Below, piece after piece: positions 11,983 to 15,778 of a DNA stretch of 15,778 nt. Position 1 is the first letter of the stretch. The number at the start of each line of letters is the position of its first letter. The position numbers and the translations under genes were made by a program. Source of the DNA: Oscillospiraceae bacterium (GTDB lineage: Bacteria > Bacillota > Clostridia > Oscillospirales > Oscillospiraceae); NCBI GenBank assembly GCA_020025295.1, contig JAHHSJ010000046.1, positions 1 to 15,778 of the forward strand, in the 5' to 3' direction. The notes under the pieces were generated by a model that had not been told where the DNA came from, searched no databases, and saw only the letters and a list, made by a program, of their open reading frames with translations.

Positions 11983-13321
11983 GGATCTTACGGTAGGAAA
12001 ACCGGAAAAGGTGCTGTGGAAGTTCTGCCTGCCTCTGTTCGGCAGCATCATCTTCCAGCAGCTTTATAACATTGCCGACAGCTTTGTCGCCGGCAGATTC
12101 ATCGGTGAGGACGCATTGGCTGCCGTCGGCAACAGCTATGAGATCACCCTGATCTATATTGCCTTTGCCTTTGGCTGCAACATCGGCTGTTCGGTGATTG
12201 TGTCCCAGTACTTCGGTGCAAAGAAGTACGGCAAGATGAAAACGGCAGTCTACACCACGCTGATCAGCAGTGCCGTGCTCTGTGCGCTGTTGATGATGAC
12301 CGGCATTCTGGGCTCGAAAGGCCTGCTGCAGCTCATCAATACCCCGGAAGCCCTGATGGTGGACTCCAAGCTCTATCTGGACATCTATGTCTGGGGCCTG
12401 CCCTTCGTGTTTTTCTATAATATCGCCACCGGCATCTTCTCCGCTCTGGGCGATTCCAAAACTCCCTTTATCTTCCTTGCCGTGTCCTCCACGGCGAATA
12501 TCGCAGTGGATATCCTCTTTGTGGCGGGCTTCCACATGGGTGTGGACGGTGTAGCATGGGCTACCTTCCTCTGCCAGGGCGTCAGCTGTGTGCTGGCTAT
12601 GGTGGTTGTGATGCGCCGCCTGCAGAAGATCCATGTTGAGGGCAAGGTGAAGAAGTTCTCCCGGCATGTGCTGGGCCGTGTGGCAGTGATTGCCATTCCC
12701 AGCATTCTGCAGCAGAGCTTCATCTCCATCGGCAACATTGCTATCCAGAGTGTTATCAACGGCTTTGGCCCGGCAGTCATGGCTGGCTATTCTGCTGGAG
12801 TGAAGCTGAATAACCTGGTTATCACCTCCTTCACCACGCTGGGCAACGGCGTGTCCAACTATGCCGCCCAGAACATCGGCGCACAGAAGCTGTCCCGAGT
12901 GAAGGACGGCTTCAAGGCCGGCGTCAAGCTGGTGTGGGTGCTGTGTCTGCCCTTGAGCCTGCTGTACTTCTTCGGCGGTTCTGCACTGCTGCGGCTGTTC
13001 CTGACCGAGCCGACGGAGCTTGCCATCCATACCGGTGTTACCTTCCTGAGAATTCTGGCACCTTTCTACTTCGTGGTGTCTGTGAAGCTGGTGGGTGACG
13101 GTATCCTCCGTGGCGCCGGTCTGATGAAGCGGTTCATGGTGGCCACCTTTACCGATCTGGTTCTCCGTGTGGTGCTGGCCTTTGTGCTGGCTAAGACGGT
13201 TCTGGGCGCCACCGGCATCTGGTGTGCATGGCCCATCGGCTGGAGCGTGGCAACGATTATCACGCTGGTGTTTTACCACACCGGGCCTTGGAACAAACAA
13301 GGCGCAGAGCAGCTGAATTGA
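11975..13321 (+). CDS. MATE-family multidrug/metabolite efflux transporter
   Basis: This 448-residue integral membrane protein has about twelve hydrophobic helices in two MatE halves. It starts MNKDLTVGKPEKVLWKFCLPLFG and has typical family segments: LYNIADSFVAGRFIGEDALAAVG, VSQYFGAKKYGKM, ATGIFSALGDSKTP and the matching second half with GNGVSNYAAQNIGAQKLSRV and GDGILRGAGLMKRF. MATE proteins are Na+- or H+-driven antiporters that expel cationic drugs or metabolites; the substrate cannot be told here. The length is normal. The start overlaps the kinase-like gene by 8 bases and has GGGAGG upstream. A strong terminator follows. The divergent LysR-type regulator is the likely local controller. 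Confidence 0.96.
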   Translation: MNKDLTVGKPEKVLWKFCLPLFGSIIFQQLYNIADSFVAGRFIGEDALAAVGNSYEITLIYIAFAFGCNIGCSVIVSQYFGAKKYGKMKTAVYTTLISSAVLCALLMMTGILGSKGLLQLINTPEALMVDSKLYLDIYVWGLPFVFFYNIATGIFSALGDSKTPFIFLAVSSTANIAVDILFVAGFHMGVDGVAWATFLCQGVSCVLAMVVVMRRLQKIHVEGKVKKFSRHVLGRVAVIAIPSILQQSFISIGNIAIQSVINGFGPAVMAGYSAGVKLNNLVITSFTTLGNGVSNYAAQNIGAQKLSRVKDGFKAGVKLVWVLCLPLSLLYFFGGSALLRLFLTEPTELAIHTGVTFLRILAPFYFVVSVKLVGDGILRGAGLMKRFMVATFTDLVLRVVLAFVLAKTVLGATGIWCAWPIGWSVATIITLVFYHTGPWNKQGAEQLN

Positions 13322-13335
13322 GCAAAAATGTTGCG

Positions 13336-13375
13336 AAAAGCAGCTCCGGTCAAAACCGGAGCTGCTCTTTCTTTC
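13336..13375 (+). terminator. Intrinsic terminator of the kinase-MATE operon
   Basis: AGCAGCTCCGGT (13339-13350) pairs perfectly with ACCGGAGCTGCT (13355-13366) around a 4-base loop, followed by CTTTCTTTC. It starts shortly after the MATE stop codon. Confidence 0.93.
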
Positions 13376-13415
13376 AAGGAAACAAGAAAAGAGTGAAGGG
13401 TGCCGAACAAGTGGG

Positions 13416-13444
13416 TTTCGACATCTTGACAGATGTGAGATAAT
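13416..13444 (+). promoter_or_regulatory. Extended -10 promoter with internal inverted repeat, ahead of the potassium operon
   Basis: GATAAT (13439-13444) is preceded by TGA, an extended -10, and by a weak TTTCGA -35 candidate with 17-base spacing. The spacer contains the perfect inverted repeat ACATCT-TGAC-AGATGT (13421-13436), well placed for a regulator to compete with RNA polymerase. A TTGACA at 13426-13431 lies within the repeat but is only 7 bases from GATAAT, so it is not the matching -35. Confidence 0.5.
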
Positions 13445-13479
13445 GGTTCAGAGAACTCAAAAGAGAAGGTGTAAATACG

Positions 13480-14805
13480 GTGACCGTAAAAAAGAGGCTG
13501 TCATCAGCTCAGATTATCATTCTCGGTTTTGCCGGAGTAATTTTGATGGGCAGCTTGTTATTGATGCTGCCGATTTCTTCCCAAGCACGAGTCGTCACAC
13601 CATTTTCCGATACGCTTTTTACTGCCACATCTGCCGTCTGCGTGACCGGACTTGTGGTTCAGGATACAGCGACCTACTGGTCGGCCTTCGGTCAGACGGT
13701 CATTCTGCTGCTGATCCAGATTGGCGGCATGGGCGTGGTGACGGTGTCGGTCGCGTTGTCATTGGTGTCGGGACGCAAAATCAACCTGCGGCAGCGCAGT
13801 ACCATGCAGGAATCCATTTCCGCCCATCAGGTGGGCGGCATTGTGAAGCTGACTTACTTCATTATCAAGATGACCGTCATTTTCGAGCTGCTGGGAGCGC
13901 TGTTGATGTCTCCCGTGTTCTGTAAGGAATTCGGATTTTGGAAGGGCATCTGGTACAGCGTATTTCATTCTATTTCCGCATTCTGCAACGCAGGCTTTGA
14001 CCTGATGGGCGTGGAAGCTCCCTATTCCTCTCTGACCGGATTTTCCGGGGAGCCGATCATCAACATCGTGATTATGCTGCTGATCGTCATCGGCGGTATC
14101 GGCTTCATCACATGGGATGATATCAAGGTAAATCGGCTGAAGTTCCACCGCTACCGGATGCAGAGCAAGGTCATCCTTTCCGTGACGGCCTGCCTGATTT
14201 TCCTGCCTGCCATTTATCTCTTTTTCTTTGAATTTTCCGAGCTGCCCATGGAAGAACGAATTCTGGGTTCCCTCTTCCAGTCGGTGACCCTGCGTACCGC
14301 CGGCTTTAACACGCTGGACCTGACTAAAATCAGCGAAGTGGGCGTGGGTATCATGATTATCCTGATGGTGATCGGCGGTTCGCCCGGATCGACGGCCGGC
14401 GGCTTTAAGACCACCACTCTGGCTGTGATGCTGGCTAATGCCGGCTCGGTGTTCTGCCGGAGAGAGCATCCCCAGTTCTTTGGCCGCCGCATTGAGGACA
14501 GCGTAGTGCGCCATGCGGCTACTCTGGTGACCATGTATTTTGTCATGTTCATGACCGGCGGCTTTATTATCAGCCGTGTGGAGGGGCTGCCTCTGCTCAC
14601 CTGCCTGTTTGAAACCGGCTCTGCAGTGGGTACCGTAGGTTTGTCCATGGGTATTACCCCCGGACTGGGGCAGCTGTCCCGCATTATTCTGATTTTACTG
14701 ATGTATTTCGGCCGTGTCGGCGGCCTGACCCTGATCTTTGCTGCCGTGGCTGGTCATCAGGGCAATACTGCAAGACTGCCGCAGGGAAAACTGACGGTAG
14801 GATAA
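13480..14805 (+). CDS. Potassium uptake membrane subunit (KtrB/TrkH family)
   Basis: This 441-residue K+ channel-like transporter has four membrane-pore-membrane repeats. Its selectivity-filter glycines are visible: Gly57 in AVCVTGLV, Gly172 in FCNAGFDL, Gly275 in LRTAGFNTL and Gly387 in VGTVGLS. The length of about 440 residues fits KtrB rather than the longer TrkH. The gene uses a GTG start with GAAGGTG upstream. The next gene, 13 bases on, encodes the matching RCK gating subunit, so the pair forms a Na+- or nucleotide-regulated potassium import system at the membrane. The GSPGSTAGGFKTTTLAV segment, a family signature, is intact (about residues 306-322). Confidence 0.95.
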   Translation: MTVKKRLSSAQIIILGFAGVILMGSLLLMLPISSQARVVTPFSDTLFTATSAVCVTGLVVQDTATYWSAFGQTVILLLIQIGGMGVVTVSVALSLVSGRKINLRQRSTMQESISAHQVGGIVKLTYFIIKMTVIFELLGALLMSPVFCKEFGFWKGIWYSVFHSISAFCNAGFDLMGVEAPYSSLTGFSGEPIINIVIMLLIVIGGIGFITWDDIKVNRLKFHRYRMQSKVILSVTACLIFLPAIYLFFFEFSELPMEERILGSLFQSVTLRTAGFNTLDLTKISEVGVGIMIILMVIGGSPGSTAGGFKTTTLAVMLANAGSVFCRREHPQFFGRRIEDSVVRHAATLVTMYFVMFMTGGFIISRVEGLPLLTCLFETGSAVGTVGLSMGITPGLGQLSRIILILLMYFGRVGGLTLIFAAVAGHQGNTARLPQGKLTVG

Positions 14806-14818
14806 GAGGAGATAGAGT

Positions 14819-15466
14819 ATGAAGGTTGTATTGTTGATTGGACTTGGCAGATTTGGCAGACATGTTGCTATGAAGCTGAACGAACTGAACCATCAGGTGA
14901 TGGCGGTGGATGTCAACGAGGAACGGGTGAATTCTGTCCTGCCTTATGTGACCAACGCTCAGATCGGTGACGCATCCAACGAGGAATTCCTGTCCTCTTT
15001 GGGTATCCGTAATTTCGATGTCTGCATCGTGGCCATCGGCGACGATTTCCAGAACTCTCTGGAGACCGCATCCCTGCTGAAGGAGCTGGGTGCCAAGAAG
15101 GTGGTGGCGAGAGCGGCCACCGGCGTGCAGGAGAAGTTCCTGCTGCGCAATGGCGCAGACGAAGTGGTCTACCCGGAAAAGCAGCTGGCTGCATGGACGG
15201 CCATACGCTACACCGGCGAGCACATTCTGGACTACATTGAGCTGGACAGCGAGTATTCTATCTTTGAGCTGGATGTTCCCTCGGCTTGGATTGGCAAGAC
15301 GGTGATGCAGCTGGATGTGCGGAAGAAGTACGGCATCAATATGCTGGGCATCCGCACCAACGGCAAGCTGGACATGAACATCACCTCGGAAACGGTGCTG
15401 CATCCGGCCTCCTCAATTCTGGTGCTGGGCCCGGAGAAGATGCTCCAGAAATATTTCCATATCTGA
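14819..15466 (+). CDS. Potassium uptake RCK gating subunit (KtrA/TrkA family)
   Basis: This 215-residue cytosolic protein gates the KtrB-like pore. The N-terminal Rossmann RCK_N domain carries GLGRFG (residues 8-13) with Asp31 at the end of the second strand (MAVDVNEERV), plus GDASNEEFL and AKKVVARA. It binds ATP/ADP or NAD(H). The RCK_C domain (about 137-215) follows, with SIFELDVPSAWIGKT and SSILVLGPEKML; in many KtrA proteins this domain binds c-di-AMP, which closes the pore, and that control is possible here. A GAGGAG site lies 9 bases before the ATG. The gene is 13 bases after the membrane subunit and is closed by a terminator. Confidence 0.95.
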   Translation: MKVVLLIGLGRFGRHVAMKLNELNHQVMAVDVNEERVNSVLPYVTNAQIGDASNEEFLSSLGIRNFDVCIVAIGDDFQNSLETASLLKELGAKKVVARAATGVQEKFLLRNGADEVVYPEKQLAAWTAIRYTGEHILDYIELDSEYSIFELDVPSAWIGKTVMQLDVRKKYGINMLGIRTNGKLDMNITSETVLHPASSILVLGPEKMLQKYFHI

Positions 15467-15482
15467 TTGCTACGGCATCGAA

Positions 15483-15527
15483 AGCGGCAGCTGCCTTCTC
15501 AAAGAGGGCAGCTGCCGCTGCTGTTTT
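15483..15527 (+). terminator. Intrinsic terminator of the potassium operon
   Basis: AGCGGCAGCTGCC (15483-15495) pairs perfectly over 13 bases with GGCAGCTGCCGCT (15507-15519), and TTTTT follows at 15523-15527. It begins 16 bases after the RCK gene. Confidence 0.95.
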
Positions 15528-15778
15528 TGCGGGGCAATGGGAGCGCACACAGGGGAGGAGAAGTAGTATAGCCGATATGCGGCAATAAACTTTCGGAATG
15601 AAGGCGTGTGAGTTTGGCAAAACGACAGGAGAGAGCTAAACCGCTGATAAACTGAGTGACACCCAAATAAGGAAAATGCCTGCTCACTTGACTAGGTTTA
15701 TTGTAAGTATGTATAAATCAGGAAAATCGCAAATTGCAAGTGCAAGTTGGACACCCCGCACAGTAAAAATTTGTTAGC
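15528..15778. other. Non-coding end of the window
   Basis: No credible gene is seen in these 250 bases. The sequence becomes more AT-rich toward the end. It contains a promoter candidate (15688-15717) and a small inverted repeat TTGCA-AG-TGCAA (15734-15745). These suggest the leader of a gene starting beyond the window. Confidence 0.5.
15688..15717 (+). promoter_or_regulatory. Possible sigma-A promoter for a gene beyond the window
   Basis: TTGACT (15688-15693), an 18-base spacer and TATAAA (15712-15717). A TTGCA-AG-TGCAA dyad lies about 16 bases downstream, a possible operator near the transcription start. Confidence 0.5.

Noticed and set aside
11939..13300. Minus-strand open frame of 453 codons opposite the MATE gene
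   Set aside because: It is rich in His, Gln and Asp in the manner of antisense translations. The plus-strand MATE protein is unmistakable.
13376..13479. c-di-AMP (ydaO-type) riboswitch before the potassium operon
   Set aside because: The stretch between the preceding terminator and the start codon is about 100 bases, mostly promoter, and lacks room for the riboswitch fold.
13759..14514. Minus-strand open frame of 251 codons opposite the potassium transporter gene
   Set aside because: An antisense shadow with no family resemblance; the plus-strand gene has all four selectivity filters.
1..15778. Mobile elements, tRNA, rRNA, CRISPR arrays
   Set aside because: No transposase or integrase motifs, terminal repeats with target duplications, cloverleaf sequences, rRNA segments or regularly spaced repeats were seen.

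Overview
The window is a dense bacterial chromosome segment of moderately high GC content. It probably comes from a Gram-positive gut Clostridia lineage of the Oscillospiraceae/Ruminococcaceae type. That placement is inferred from gene content (a FeoA-FeoA-FeoB set with a cysteine-rich partner, CsoR-CopA, an EFR1-type ferredoxin, a KtrB/KtrA-like pair), strong AGGAGG ribosome sites and sigma-A-like promoters. No rRNA, tRNA, CRISPR array, prophage or insertion sequence was seen.

Layout. (1) Bases 1-1886: the 3' end of an ABC-transporter ATPase, then a fused double permease of the iron(III)/phosphonate importer type, closed by a strong terminator. (2) Bases 1887-2260: a 370-base gap between convergent genes with no credible gene but several short repeats. 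(3) Bases 2261-5257, minus strand: a ferrous-iron uptake operon of two feoA genes, feoB and a 52-residue cysteine-rich membrane protein. It has a good promoter and a DtxR/IdeR-like operator, with a second similar site ahead of feoB. (4) Bases 5271-8254, minus strand: a copper-efflux operon, csoR then copA, behind a clear promoter and CsoR box. CopA carries a C-terminal copper-chaperone domain with its own internal ribosome site and ATG. (5) Bases 8355-9479, plus strand: a pair of DNA alkylation repair genes, an O6-alkylguanine methyltransferase and 3-methyladenine glycosylase I, with overlapping reading frames. (6) Bases 9510-11239, minus strand: a LysR-type regulator followed by an EFR1-like flavodoxin/ferredoxin protein. 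(7) Bases 11287-13375, plus strand: a cytidylate-kinase-like protein overlapping a MATE exporter. It is divergent from lysR across a 21-base perfect palindrome. (8) Bases 13416-15527, plus strand: a Ktr/Trk-type potassium uptake pair (membrane subunit plus RCK gating subunit), with an inverted repeat inside its promoter. (9) Bases 15528-15778: non-coding, with a possible promoter for a gene beyond the window.

Together the genes form a housekeeping and stress block: iron import, copper export, repair of alkylated DNA, electron transfer, drug or metabolite export and potassium uptake. All the families are known. The least conventional points are the CopA fusion with an internal start, the two-site control of feo, the palindromic operator between lysR and the kinase-MATE pair, and the LCHRV active site of the methyltransferase.
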